Shown here piece after piece: positions 26,328 to 35,037 of a DNA stretch of 64,000 bases. The translations under genes and the position numbers were made by a program. Within the stretch, counting starts at the first letter, position 1; the number at the start of each line of letters is the position of its first letter. The notes below the pieces were generated by a model. The model made no database searches and had not been told where the DNA came from. It worked only from the letters and a program-made list of their open reading frames with translations. The stretch is from Natrinema gelatinilyticum (lineage in GTDB: Archaea; Halobacteriota; Halobacteria; Halobacteriales; Natrialbaceae), in NCBI RefSeq assembly GCF_024266705.1, contig NZ_CP100756.1, positions 744,001-808,000 of the forward strand. The letters are read 5' to 3'.

Positions 26328-27104
26328 ATGGACTTCGGCTTGGACGACAAGACTGCGCTCGTCACGGGGGCGGGCGGCCGGATTGGCAGCGTCGACTGCG
26401 AGGTACTCGCCGCGGAAGGGGCGGAGATAATCGCACTCGACGTCGACCGCGACGCGGCCGAGTCGGTCGTCGACGACGTCGAGAGCGCGGGCGGGACGGC
26501 TCACGCGATCGAGTGTGACCTGACCGACCGCGACGCGGTCGCCGAGACGGTGTCGGCCATCGAGGAGGACGCCGACGGGATCGACGTGTTGATCAACAAC
26601 GCCGGACTGGTCGACGCCCGCGACAGGATCGAGGACTTCGACGACGGGATCTGGGACCGCGACGTTGCAGTCAACCTGACGGGCACCTACAACGTCACCC
26701 GCGCGGTCTACCCTGGGATGAAAGAACGCGAGTGGGGTCGGATCGTCAACATGTCCTCGATGGCCGGCTGGTACGGCGGCTTTGGCCAGGCGTCCTACAG
26801 CGCGACGAAGTCGGCGCTGATCGGCTTCGGCAAAACGCTCGCCCTCGAGGGTGCACAGCACGGCATCACGAGCAACGTCGTCGCGCCGAGTATCGTCGTC
26901 GGCGCGCTCGCGGACCTGCCGGTCGACCAGCTGGAGGGGGTCGACGAACACTTCGCCCGGATCGCGAAGGCCACGCCGATGCGACGGCTGGGACGGGAGG
27001 AAGACGTCGCGAACCTGATCGCGTACCTCTGTTCCGAACAGGCGAACTACATCACGGGCCAGGTCGTCGGCGTTACGGGCGGCGTCGATCTCTTCAGTTT
27101 CTGA
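26328..27104 (+). CDS. Short-chain dehydrogenase/reductase (FabG/3-hydroxyacyl-type)
   Basis: 258-residue NAD(P)-dependent oxidoreductase. Rossmann motif TGAGGRIG near the N-terminus, NNAG motif (INNAGLVD), catalytic Ser in NMSSMAG, and YxxxK in SYSATKSALIG are all intact. C-terminal end ITGQVVGVTGGVDLFSF is typical. Acidic DVD after beta-2 (IALDVDRDAA) suggests NAD preference. Divergent from the acyl-CoA synthetase; it might act on 3-hydroxyacyl-CoA or a secondary alcohol. The start at 26328 was chosen over in-frame upstream codons because the SDR fold begins at LDDKTALVTG. Confidence 0.88.
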   Translation: MDFGLDDKTALVTGAGGRIGSVDCEVLAAEGAEIIALDVDRDAAESVVDDVESAGGTAHAIECDLTDRDAVAETVSAIEEDADGIDVLINNAGLVDARDRIEDFDDGIWDRDVAVNLTGTYNVTRAVYPGMKEREWGRIVNMSSMAGWYGGFGQASYSATKSALIGFGKTLALEGAQHGITSNVVAPSIVVGALADLPVDQLEGVDEHFARIAKATPMRRLGREEDVANLIAYLCSEQANYITGQVVGVTGGVDLFSF

Positions 27105-27267
27105 TTCGCGAGATCGGTATCCGGATCGGTCGTGACTGGTGCTCGAGGCGATCCGCAACGCTCGCGTCTAGAGCAGATCGTCGTGAAAATGAGATCTGTT
27201 TGGTCGTATATATATATATATATATATCGGTCATGGCCGCCGTCTCGCGCGTCGGGTCCCGCGGTCG

Positions 27268-27918
27268 TCACGGAACGATCTGTGCGAGGATTTTCGACTC
27301 GATCTTTCGCAGGTGGCCGCCGACCGTGCCACCGGTGCAGCCGAGTTCGTCGCCGATGTCCTCGTGGGTCACTGCTCGGGGCACGCTGTAGTAGCCCATG
27401 TCGACGGCGGTCTGGAGGATCTCCTGCTGGCGATCGGTGAGCTGAGAGAACAACCGATCCGTGTTCGGCTCGTAGCTCCCTGTCTTGAGGAGTTTGAGCC
27501 TGATCCCGTCGGGGATGTTCGGGACTGCCTTCTGGAAACTCTTCACGTCGCCGATCATGGTGACGCGCAGACCCCCGCGTCGCGTGAACTCGAGCGGCGT
27601 ATCGAAGATGAACTCGAACTCTTTGAGTATGCTCAACAGCCCGACGAGCCGGTCGTGAGCCTCGACGTGGATGTAGGTGTGTATCACGCCGTCCACGCCC
27701 GAGAGCTGGTACTTCCGCACCATCGAAGAGTCGTCTAGAATCGACTCGAGGGCGGCCCTGTCGCCCGAGAACTGATAGATCGTGACGATCGTTCCGTCGG
27801 CGAGGAGATTAACGTTGTGCAGGAGTTCGCGACTGATATCGGGGTGATCCGCGATGCGCCGGTCGACAGGGTGCAGTCCCTCGTCGTCCGGAATGATGAT
27901 GCATTTCGCGTATCTCAT
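27268..27918 (-). CDS. HTH_10 (Bat-type) transcriptional regulator
   Basis: 216-residue regulator. The C-terminal HTH_10 domain reads LTDRQQEILQTAVDMGYYSVPR, then THEDIGDELGCTGGTVGGHLRKIESKI. The N-terminal 140 residues are an alpha/beta sensor-like domain without recognisable ligand motifs. HTH_10 proteins are a large haloarchaeal family that often control a neighbouring gene; candidates here are the SDR (convergent) and the methyltransferase (upstream, same strand). Length is normal and the gene is intact, unlike the relative at 8.8 kb. Confidence 0.88.
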   Translation of the reverse strand: MRYAKCIIIPDDEGLHPVDRRIADHPDISRELLHNVNLLADGTIVTIYQFSGDRAALESILDDSSMVRKYQLSGVDGVIHTYIHVEAHDRLVGLLSILKEFEFIFDTPLEFTRRGGLRVTMIGDVKSFQKAVPNIPDGIRLKLLKTGSYEPNTDRLFSQLTDRQQEILQTAVDMGYYSVPRAVTHEDIGDELGCTGGTVGGHLRKIESKILAQIVP

Positions 27919-28088
27919 TTCACGATGGTCACCACATTTCGAACGTACTTCTTGTTACCGATTATCAGGGAAGTTATAGACCGAGGCCGGAGTCCGGTGC
28001 CGGCTTCGGAATCCAGCTTACCCGTCCGTCGTCGGACGCGTCGTCCGGTGCAGAGTCGTCGGCTGATCGAACGAGACGGCATCGGCGT

Positions 28089-28940
28089 CTACGCGGACAG
28101 GTCGGCGGTGAAGTCGCCGTGGATGGCGATTCCGCGCTCGATGACGTCGTACTGGTGATAGAGCGTCACGCCCTGATCGACCGACGACTCGCTCTTCATG
28201 CCGAGCGCGGCTGCGACCATGAGCAGGGGCGTAACGAAAATCGAGAGCCACCGCTGGCGCCGTGATGACGGGATGATCTGTTCGTAGTGGTCGTCGAACG
28301 TCACGTTCGCGAAGCCGAGGTCCTCGAGGGCGTCCCGGAACTCGCCGACGTGCGCGAAGTCTGGAACCGCCCACCCGTCGAGAACGGTTCGCAGTTTCGC
28401 CGCTTCCGACTCCGTCAACACGGGCCGACCCACGAAGCCGTCGGAAATCATGAGCCGACCGCCAGGCTTGAGGACGCGGCGGACCTCCTCGAGAACCCGT
28501 TCTTTGCGCTCCGAGTGACAGACCGTCTCGATGCCGGAGACCGCGTCGAAGGTCCCGTCGGGGTACGGAATGTCGTGGTAGTTCCCGATGCTGAACTCGG
28601 TCGATTCAGAAACGCCGCGCTTTCGAGCGTTTTCTTCTGCTTCGCTGACGTGTTGCGGATCGATATCGATGCCGTGGACCTCGGCGCCGTACTCGGCCGC
28701 GACGTGCGTGGGAAAGCCGCCGCGTCCCGTCCCAATGTCCAGTACCGTATCCGTCACGTCCACCTCGAGTTTGTCGGCATAGACGCTGTTGGAGTTCGCC
28801 ATGGCGTCCTGGTGGGTCGTCGCTTCGTCGTCGTAGAACCCGTAGTGGAGATTCACGTCGCTCCACAAGACGCGGTATTCCCACGCGGTCTCGTTATAGA
28901 AATCGACTATTTCGTCGGTGTCGAACTGTCGCGTTTCCAT
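28089..28940 (-). CDS. SAM-dependent methyltransferase with C-terminal hydrophobic helix
   Basis: 283-residue class I methyltransferase. SAM motifs: VLDIGTGRGGFP (motif I), VHGIDIDPQHV (acidic loop), FDAVSGIETVCH (motif post-II), VLKPGGRLMISDG (motif III). The group resembles sterol/tocopherol/sarcosine C- or N-methyltransferases. Near the C-terminus a hydrophobic segment (WLSIFVTPLLMVAAALGM) could anchor it to the membrane, which suggests a lipid or quinone-type substrate. Divergent from the secreted/membrane operon at 29.3 kb. Confidence 0.82.
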   Translation of the reverse strand: METRQFDTDEIVDFYNETAWEYRVLWSDVNLHYGFYDDEATTHQDAMANSNSVYADKLEVDVTDTVLDIGTGRGGFPTHVAAEYGAEVHGIDIDPQHVSEAEENARKRGVSESTEFSIGNYHDIPYPDGTFDAVSGIETVCHSERKERVLEEVRRVLKPGGRLMISDGFVGRPVLTESEAAKLRTVLDGWAVPDFAHVGEFRDALEDLGFANVTFDDHYEQIIPSSRRQRWLSIFVTPLLMVAAALGMKSESSVDQGVTLYHQYDVIERGIAIHGDFTADLSA

Positions 28941-29277
28941 TAAGCTGACGGGCGCGACTTTCGGTAATAGTCCTTATCCCGCGTTTCCACGCTCCTTTAT
29001 AACGCTCGAGGGGCGTCTCGGATCGGGCCGTCTCGACGTACTGTTTCCGTCCTACAGGGGCGATAGCGGCCGAATCCACTATCAACTATATAGTAATTTC
29101 GATCGGTTTCCATATAAACAGCCTCGCATACAAAGAGGTAGAATAATTGCAAATCGTGTGGGTGTGTTTATGTGGCATGTATGATGAAACACCTGCTCGG
29201 GCGGTTCGAGCACGATGCAGGTTTGAATGCGGCGAATCGGATCGAAATGACGGAAACAACACTCGATAAGGGATACT
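28941..29277. promoter_or_regulatory. 337-bp divergent promoter region
   Basis: A+T-rich intergenic region between the methyltransferase and the DUF6230-like operon. Several TATA-like sites occur (aactatatag at about 29085, ccatataaac at about 29110, gataagggatactatg just before the start at 29278). A short inverted repeat gctcg-ggcggtt-cgagc lies at about 29195-29211. No coding frame or RNA gene recognised. Confidence 0.4.
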
Positions 29278-29937
29278 ATGTATAATAGAAAGCGATTGGT
29301 GGGCGGAACCGGTGCATCGTTTCTGATCGTCGCGTTAGTCGGACTCGTCGTTCTCTCGTCGGGGACGGCCTACGCTGCGCCGATAGCGGCCGGCAACGGG
29401 TTCACCGTCGAGGCCGACGAAATCAGATCCGACGAGTTCCTCCTCTACCCGGGCGCCGGACAGAACGACGCTGGGCAGACGCCGGTCGTCGTCGTCGAGC
29501 AACGCGGCGTCGAGATCGACGGGCTGGTTTTGACGAGAGAGCAGGAAGTGCCGATGATGGACGGCACGATGGAGATCAAGTTCACCGCCTCCGAGACGGT
29601 CAAGGCGGACCAACAGTTCATCAAACTCACCGGAATGGAAGCGAAGAGCGCGAAGTTCAACGGACAGGTCATCAACGCCCAACCCAGCGACAATCCGGAA
29701 CAGCAGTTCCAGCAGACAGCCGGTGAGAACGCCGACCCTGAACAGGGATACCTCACCAACATCAGCGGCGAAGCGCCCGGAACGGTGCAGAAAGACGTCA
29801 AGATCGATATGGCGTACCTCGCCTCGAACGAGATTACCCTCCCCGGACTCGACGTCAGCGTGGATTACAACTCCGGCGGCACTGACGATTCCGGAAACAC
29901 TGACGAATCCAGTAGTTCCAACGAATCCAGCAAGTGA
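29278..29937 (+). CDS. Secreted DUF6230-like protein
   Basis: 219-residue exported protein. The N-terminus has a signal or anchor (basic MYNRKR, hydrophobic FLIVALVGLVVLSS, AYAAP cleavage-like site). The body is a beta-rich domain starting with NGFTVEADEIRSDEFLLYPG; the C-terminal 25 residues are a Ser/Asp/Asn-rich tail (SGGTDDSGNTDESSSSNESSK). The layout and its pairing with the next gene match the DUF6230-DUF6114 pair known from actinobacteria. Family assignment is from memory of that pairing and pattern. It is first of a four-gene operon and its role is not established. Confidence 0.68.
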   Translation: MYNRKRLVGGTGASFLIVALVGLVVLSSGTAYAAPIAAGNGFTVEADEIRSDEFLLYPGAGQNDAGQTPVVVVEQRGVEIDGLVLTREQEVPMMDGTMEIKFTASETVKADQQFIKLTGMEAKSAKFNGQVINAQPSDNPEQQFQQTAGENADPEQGYLTNISGEAPGTVQKDVKIDMAYLASNEITLPGLDVSVDYNSGGTDDSGNTDESSSSNESSK

Positions 29938-29943
29938 TTTCCG

Positions 29944-30495
29944 ATGGCAATCCAAGATAGCCAGAACGACTCCGGAGCCGTTCCCGATCGGGCCAAAAGG
30001 CGATGGGACCGGTTCAACGAATGGCGGTCGCAGCGCCCGTTTCTGGGCGGCGTCTTGCTCTGTCTGGCCGGTCTGCTCATCACCTGGGTCCCGATGCAGA
30101 TTCTGCCCGACCTTTTCTTCATCGGCGGCCAGATGGCAGGCTTTCTCACCATCGGAGCCATGTTCGGCGTGTTCGTCTTCCTGACGGGCGTGTACGCGCT
30201 GTACAAGCCAGAACACTCTCACACGATCGGCGTCATCGGTGTGGTCCTCTCGATCTTCTCGCTGTTCGGATCGCTCGGGGGGTTGTTCATAGGGATGCTG
30301 CTCGGCATCCTCGGCGGCAATCTCTGCATCGCGTGGAAACCCGACGACGTCGTCGACGACGCTGTGGCGGAACCGAGCAAGGTCGACAGAGCGATCGCGC
30401 GAATTCACGAACGCGTCGAACGTACTGCCGAGAAAACGAGCGCACGTTTCCGCGAGGGCGTCGAAACCGACAAAGGACGGAGCGGCGACGAATGA
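29944..30495 (+). CDS. DUF6114-like integral membrane protein
   Basis: 183-residue protein with four membrane helices: LLCLAGLLITWVPMQIL, MAGFLTIGAMFGVFVFLTG, TIGVIGVVLSIFSLFGSL and FIGMLLGILGGNLCIAW. The motif RPFLGGVLLCLAG and the helix pair ending in GGNLCIAWKP match the DUF6114 pattern as I recall it. The C-terminal 50 residues are charged (ERVERTAEKTSARF). Starts 6 bp after the preceding gene's stop, so it is cotranscribed with the DUF6230-like partner. Confidence 0.7.
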   Translation: MAIQDSQNDSGAVPDRAKRRWDRFNEWRSQRPFLGGVLLCLAGLLITWVPMQILPDLFFIGGQMAGFLTIGAMFGVFVFLTGVYALYKPEHSHTIGVIGVVLSIFSLFGSLGGLFIGMLLGILGGNLCIAWKPDDVVDDAVAEPSKVDRAIARIHERVERTAEKTSARFREGVETDKGRSGDE

Positions 30496-30530
30496 CACCG
30501 GCGCGAACGCGACACGGAGCAACCTGAGAC

Positions 30531-31466
30531 ATGAACCGAACGTGCGCACTCGCCATCGCGGTGCTGGTCGTCATCGGCAGTATGTCGGCAGGGATCAGCG
30601 CGTTGCCGGCAGCCGCCCAGGAGGACGACCGCCCCACCACGGTGGAACTCGGCGTGGACGAAGGCGCGACCGTCTGTGTCCAGCAGGTCGGGTCGGACAC
30701 CAATCAGCTGATCGTCCAGAACGACGACTACGGAGACGTTACCCTCTATCTCGACGAAAACAGGCGAGTCGAATTCGAGCAGACCCAGCCCGAGGCGACG
30801 GTCATCCTGGAGACCGACCGTCAGAACGAGGCCCTGAACGAGCTCGCCGAGGCCGGCAAGTGTCTCGCTGCCAACCAAACCGACATCGTCGTCGACGCCA
30901 GCTCGGTCTCGATGCGAGGGCTCTCGGCAACCGAATACGCGATCGAAGTGGGCCCGGACAGCGAGATTCCCGAGTCCACCGTCTTCGACGCGCCTAACGA
31001 GAGCGACGACGATCCGGACGGCATCGGCGACTTGATAGACGGGAACGACGAATCTGACGGAATGGAGAACGGTACCGAAAACGGGTTGACCGACCCGATC
31101 AACGACACCGAGGAGACCCCCGATCCTCCGATGGAGGCGGTCGAAAACACCACTAATCAGACCGAAGGAACGGTTAGCGATACCGTCGATCAGACCGAGG
31201 AAACAGTCAGCGATACCGTCGATCAGACCGAGGAAACGGTCAGCGATACCGTCAATCACACCGAAGAGACGGTCAACGACACCGCCGACCACGTCGAAAA
31301 CACCACCGAAGACGTGACGGAGACGGTCGCCAACGATCCGAACGAGACCGACGAACAACTCGCTGAAACGACCGAAGAAACCGGCGAGTACGCCGGCGAA
31401 CAGGTCGACAATACCAGCGACTTCCTTCGAGAAACGACCGCGGAGACGACGGGATCGGTGATCTAG
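30531..31466 (+). CDS. Secreted acidic protein with 11-residue tandem repeats
   Basis: 311-residue exported protein with a signal peptide (LAIAVLVVIGSMSAGISALPAAAQE). Residues about 25-155 form a compact domain with two cysteines (TVCVQQ and AGKCLAA) that could form a disulfide. The C-terminal half is very acidic and Thr-rich. It contains four 11-residue units of the type TEETVSDTVDQ, encoded by 33-bp repeats at 31161-31292, with many NxT/S sites (N-glycosylation candidates). The repeats have a heptad-like amphipathic pattern and may form an extended rod. Third gene of the 29.3 kb operon. Confidence 0.72.
   Translation: MNRTCALAIAVLVVIGSMSAGISALPAAAQEDDRPTTVELGVDEGATVCVQQVGSDTNQLIVQNDDYGDVTLYLDENRRVEFEQTQPEATVILETDRQNEALNELAEAGKCLAANQTDIVVDASSVSMRGLSATEYAIEVGPDSEIPESTVFDAPNESDDDPDGIGDLIDGNDESDGMENGTENGLTDPINDTEETPDPPMEAVENTTNQTEGTVSDTVDQTEETVSDTVDQTEETVSDTVNHTEETVNDTADHVENTTEDVTETVANDPNETDEQLAETTEETGEYAGEQVDNTSDFLRETTAETTGSVI
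31161..31292 (+). repeat. Four tandem 33-bp repeats inside the secreted protein gene
   Basis: Units at 31161-31193, 31194-31226, 31227-31259 and 31260-31292. The second and third are nearly identical; the fourth has diverged. Unit length is a multiple of three, so gain or loss of units keeps the frame. Confidence 0.8.
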
Positions 31467-31520
31467 TGATGCAGCAAAACGCGATCGACACGAGCGTCCC
31501 GGTAGCCGACGGAGATAGCC

Positions 31521-31982
31521 ATGAGTGAATACGAGACGGTCGGGTTCGAAGCGAGCGACCTCACGCTCGAGGCGGTCGACACGTGGATCATCGCCGGCGC
31601 GACTACCGCTGGCGTGCTCGTCAATCTCAACGCGTTGATGGTGCCGCTGCTCACCCGTCTCGGCGGCGGCGTCGTCGCCGGCTTCGTCGCCTCGTACGCC
31701 GTCAGACGGATCGTACCCGGAATCGTGCATGCGATACTCGCGAGCGCGCTCGTCGGCGGGTTCGCGGGAACGGTGACGGCGATTCTGGGAACCCTTCTCG
31801 GGCTGTACAACGAACCGCCGCTGCTGATACTGTCCTCCATCGGCCCGATCAGCCCGATGCTGTCGGGGCTCGGACTGCCGAGCGTCGTCCTGATCGCGTT
31901 CGCCTTCTCGTTGCTGACCGCTGTCGACGGCGTCGTCGGCGGACTGCTGGGCGGCGGGTTGCGAGCGCTCGTTCCCTGGTGA
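31521..31982 (+). CDS. Small hydrophobic membrane protein (DUF5518-like)
   Basis: 153-residue protein with four or five glycine-rich hydrophobic segments (WIIAGATTAGVLVNL, GGGVVAGFVASYAV, AILASALVGGFAGTVTAIL, VVLIAFAFSLLTAVDGVVGG). The organisation resembles haloarchaeal DUF5518-type proteins, but this is a tentative match. Fourth gene of the 29.3 kb operon, 54 bp after the secreted protein. Function unknown. Confidence 0.62.
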   Translation: MSEYETVGFEASDLTLEAVDTWIIAGATTAGVLVNLNALMVPLLTRLGGGVVAGFVASYAVRRIVPGIVHAILASALVGGFAGTVTAILGTLLGLYNEPPLLILSSIGPISPMLSGLGLPSVVLIAFAFSLLTAVDGVVGGLLGGGLRALVPW

Positions 31983-32103
31983 CGGACGTGACCGACGCGG
32001 ATACTCCCTCCTCTCGTCTGGACGAAACTGGACCGGACTGGAGCTGCCACTGAAACGGTTTACACACCGAACAGCTGTCGTGCAATCGGAAGTACACCGA
32101 CGT

Positions 32104-32913
32104 TCATTCGCGACGGGAGTCGACCCGACCGACGGTGACGAAGAAGGGAATCGCCTCCTCGCGATGATACTCCCGCGCTTCCATCTGCTCGACGACGGCG
32201 CGTCCCATCTCCCGCCACGAACCCCGGAGGTCGTCGTACTCGGCCTCGGTTAGCGTCCCCGACAGCATCGTCCGACGGTCGTCGGAAAGTCCCGCCCCGG
32301 TGGCTTTCCGCCGGGCTGCAACCAGCGCCGACTCGCTGTAGGGTGGTTCGATCGTTCGGACGTGATCGTACCGACGAGTCTCGAGCGCCTCAAGGCCCAC
32401 CGCCTCGAAGGCACTGCAGGCGTCGGCGCCGAGCGTGACGTCCGTGTTGACGCCGTCGAGGTAGGCCTGCCTCGCTCGGCGCTCGAGTCTGTCTTCCGCG
32501 TCGACACTCGAGTCGATCACGACCGCCTCGTTGTCCGGTTCGACAGCCGCGACGAGATCACTCGAGACGCGGGCGAACTCGGCTAGCGCAGTCGCGGGAT
32601 CGGGCAGGTTGATCAACAGCGCCTGACAGACGACCAGATCGAACGCGTCATCGGGGAACGGCAGTTCCAGGGCGTTGCCAGCCACGACGGGGACGTGCTC
32701 ACCGGCGGTCGCGAGCAGGTCGAGATCGACGTCACACCCGATCACGTCGCCTGCGGATTCGGCCGCGAGAACGCGGCTCAACTCGCCGGTTCCACAGCCA
32801 ACGTCCAAAATTCGTTCGCGCGAATCGAGGGCTAACGGCTCGAGGGCGGTCCGGGAGTCGTCCCACATCCCGTCACGAGTCCGGCTGAGGTACGATTCGG
32901 AGAACTCTCGCAC
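32104..32913 (-). CDS. SAM-dependent methyltransferase (class I)
   Basis: 269-residue methyltransferase. Motif I reads ILDVGCGTGELSRVL, followed by VIGCDVDLDLL and the post-motif FDLVVCQALLINLPDP. The GTG start at 32913 (VREFSESYLSRT) is chosen because a TATA-like cttata lies about 27 bp upstream on the minus strand (about 32937-32943), consistent with a leaderless transcript; an ATG-like frame extends to 33021 but overlaps the nfo gene. Substrate unknown. Confidence 0.8.
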   Translation of the reverse strand: MREFSESYLSRTRDGMWDDSRTALEPLALDSRERILDVGCGTGELSRVLAAESAGDVIGCDVDLDLLATAGEHVPVVAGNALELPFPDDAFDLVVCQALLINLPDPATALAEFARVSSDLVAAVEPDNEAVVIDSSVDAEDRLERRARQAYLDGVNTDVTLGADACSAFEAVGLEALETRRYDHVRTIEPPYSESALVAARRKATGAGLSDDRRTMLSGTLTEAEYDDLRGSWREMGRAVVEQMEAREYHREEAIPFFVTVGRVDSRRE

Positions 32914-33011
32914 GGGGGTCGGTAGGGACGTGCCGAGTATAAGCGGGTCGATTCTTCGACTATCTGGGCAGACCGAAAACGCACACGCTCGGTGGCCGAG
33001 AATCGGATCCG

Positions 33012-33890
33012 CTAGGTGCACTCACGAAGTTCTTTGACTTTCTGGATGTTCCACGCGAATCCTCGGCCGTCCTCGGTCGGCGTCTCGAGTGCGAACGGCA
33101 GGTCCCGCAGGTCAGGGTGGTTTACGATCGCACACATGCCGTCCTCGCCAATGTAGCCCTCGCCGATGTGCGCGTGTTCGTCCTTCTGGGTACCCACGTC
33201 GTGTTTCGAGTCGTTGAGATGGATGTACTCGAGGTTCTCGAGGCCGACGACGTCGTCGAACCGGCCGACGGTCTCGTCGACCGCTTCAGGCGTCGTGAGA
33301 TCGTTCCCTGCGACGAGGGTGTGGGCGGTATCGATGCAAACGCCGATGTCGGTCTCGGTGCGGTCGATGATCCCGGCGAGGTGTTCGAACTCGCCGCCGA
33401 GTTTCGTCCCACTGCCCGCGTCGGATTCGATAAGAATCGTGACGTCGTCGGGGACGTCGAGGTCGTCGATGACGCTCGCCGCGTTGTCGAGACCGCCCTC
33501 CACGCCCGCCCCCGTGTGCGCCCCGAGGTGGACGTTGACGTAGGGAATGCCCAGCATTTCGGCGGTGTCGAGTTCCGCCTGCATGCTCTCTTTCGATTTC
33601 CGGCGGAGATCTTCTTTGGGCGTACAGAGATTCACGAGGTACGACGAGTGGATCACCCACGGTCCCTCGAGTTGGTCCTCGGTCGCATCCCGGAACCCGG
33701 CGGCCGCCTCGTCACTGATTTCGGGCTGTTGCCAGACCTGCGGCGAGGTCGTAAATATCTGGCCGCAGTTGCCGCCGAACGCGAGCTGTCGGGGGACAGC
33801 GTTGCGAACGTCGTCGTACGGCGGTGTTTCCTCGTCGGAGGAAACACGCGAACCGGAGATCGAAACGTGTGCGCCGACCTTCATCGTCAT
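33012..33890 (-). CDS. nfo: Endonuclease IV (AP endonuclease, Nfo family)
   Basis: 292-residue base-excision repair enzyme that cuts 5' of abasic sites. The TIM-barrel zinc ligands sit in the expected motifs: [47 protein letters not shown] and [10 protein letters not shown]. Length matches the family (about 280). The start may be the second Met ([10 protein letters not shown]) at 33884. It lacks an operon partner; the methyltransferase gene follows after about 100 bp. Confidence 0.92.
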   Translation of the reverse strand: MTMKVGAHVSISGSRVSSDEETPPYDDVRNAVPRQLAFGGNCGQIFTTSPQVWQQPEISDEAAAGFRDATEDQLEGPWVIHSSYLVNLCTPKEDLRRKSKESMQAELDTAEMLGIPYVNVHLGAHTGAGVEGGLDNAASVIDDLDVPDDVTILIESDAGSGTKLGGEFEHLAGIIDRTETDIGVCIDTAHTLVAGNDLTTPEAVDETVGRFDDVVGLENLEYIHLNDSKHDVGTQKDEHAHIGEGYIGEDGMCAIVNHPDLRDLPFALETPTEDGRGFAWNIQKVKELRECT

Positions 33891-34316
33891 AGATTTCCGT
33901 CAGTACCGGTTCGTGATAGGTATGTCGGACCCACGCGGCCAGCGACCGGTTGGCTGAGAGAGTCGACGCGGTACCAATAGCTGTCGTCCTGAAATGGTCG
34001 ATCAGGCATTCAGAATACGTTCCTCAAGCCACCCACCGCGAACGTGGTGGAATTGAGCGTGGACTCCCCAGGCGGAATTCGGCACAAGGTTTTGTCGAGC
34101 ACATTACCCTGTCAAGCGCATACAAGGAGAGAGGCTCGGCATTCAGATTCCAGTACAGTGATGTGCGGGCCTGTGAGGTAGTCTGTTGACTCGACCTGAC
34201 GAGGTCGTGTTCAACGAGTTTCAGGTGACGGCCCAGCCCCATCCGTGCCCCCCCGGAGAGACGAGAACAAATGTCGAGCATTAATACTGGTCGCTTTGAA
34301 AGAGACGTTCGTATAG
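33891..34316. other. 426-bp spacer with IS200/IS605-like right-end relic
   Basis: No intact gene. At 34021-34064 a hairpin (ccacc...gtggtgg) followed by ggaattgagcg resembles the right-end hairpin of haloarchaeal IS200/IS605 elements and the similar one at 50.40 kb. The minus-strand frame crossing it (ending ...RSIPPRSRWVA) looks like the degenerate tail of a TnpB-type gene. Decayed and truncated. Confidence 0.35.
34021..34064 (-). mobile_element. IS200/IS605-type right-end hairpin relic
   Basis: Sequence pattern: CCTCAAG, stem arm CCACC, loop with CGCG, stem arm GTGG, then GGAATT-GAGCG-TGGA. The same order of blocks, with compensating stem changes, occurs at 50394-50440. No transposase gene remains. 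Relic status is inferred. Confidence 0.35.
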
Positions 34317-35006
34317 ATGACAGCGTACGATACAATCCTCTTCGATAATGATGGTATTCTCGTCACACCGCCGGCCTCCGAAACACAGGCTGAAGCGACG
34401 CGTGAAGCGTTTCGGGAGGTTGGTGCAACAAATGTCGCCCAGCGTCACCTCGATGCGATCGTATCTGGGGTAACCATCGACGAACTCCGGGAAATCTGTA
34501 CGGCCTACGATCTCGATGCAGAAACGTTCTGGGAGGCGCGCGAGCGCCACGACGAACGGTCTCAACTGGACAAGTTCGAAGGCGGCGCTCGAGAGTGCTA
34601 CGACGACGTCAGCTGTCTTACCGAGCTCTCTCAGAACTGCGGGGTAGTAAGCAACAACCACCACAGTACGCTCGAGTTCGTTCTCGACCAGTTCGAACTG
34701 AAACCGCTGTTCAGTACCTACTACGGTCGCGAGAAAACGATCGAAAGCCTCCGACTGAAGAAGCCGAATCCGCACTACCTCGAGCGGGCGCTCGCCGATC
34801 TCGAAGCCGAGTCGGCGCTCTACGTCGGCGACAGTGAAACCGACGTACTCGCGGCCGAACGGGCCAGTATTGATTCGGCGTTCGTCCGTCGATCGCACTG
34901 TCGTGACGTCGATCTCGACGTGACTCCTACCTACGACGTGACGACGCTACGCGACGTCGTCCGGATCGCGGACAGCCACGCAAGCGGCGAATCCCCGAGC
35001 AGCTAA
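34317..35006 (+). CDS. HAD-superfamily hydrolase (phosphatase)
   Basis: 229-residue haloacid dehalogenase-type phosphatase. Motif I FDNDGILV with nucleophile Asp10 and general acid Asp12, motif II Ser in VVSNNHHS, motif III Lys in KKPNPHYLERAL, and motif IV GDSETDVLAA are all present. The alpha-helical cap between motifs I and II fits the phosphoglycolate phosphatase/beta-phosphoglucomutase subgroup. Substrate unknown. Stand-alone gene on the plus strand, convergent with lplA. Confidence 0.88.
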   Translation: MTAYDTILFDNDGILVTPPASETQAEATREAFREVGATNVAQRHLDAIVSGVTIDELREICTAYDLDAETFWEARERHDERSQLDKFEGGARECYDDVSCLTELSQNCGVVSNNHHSTLEFVLDQFELKPLFSTYYGREKTIESLRLKKPNPHYLERALADLEAESALYVGDSETDVLAAERASIDSAFVRRSHCRDVDLDVTPTYDVTTLRDVVRIADSHASGESPSS

Positions 35007-35037
35007 CGTGGACCCAGCCGGGTACGGCCGTCCCACG

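Noticed and set aside
27207..27227. TA dinucleotide run
   Set aside because: A simple 21-bp repeat likely serving as promoter or intergenic A+T-rich DNA; a similar run lies near 38.9 kb. Not a mobile element.
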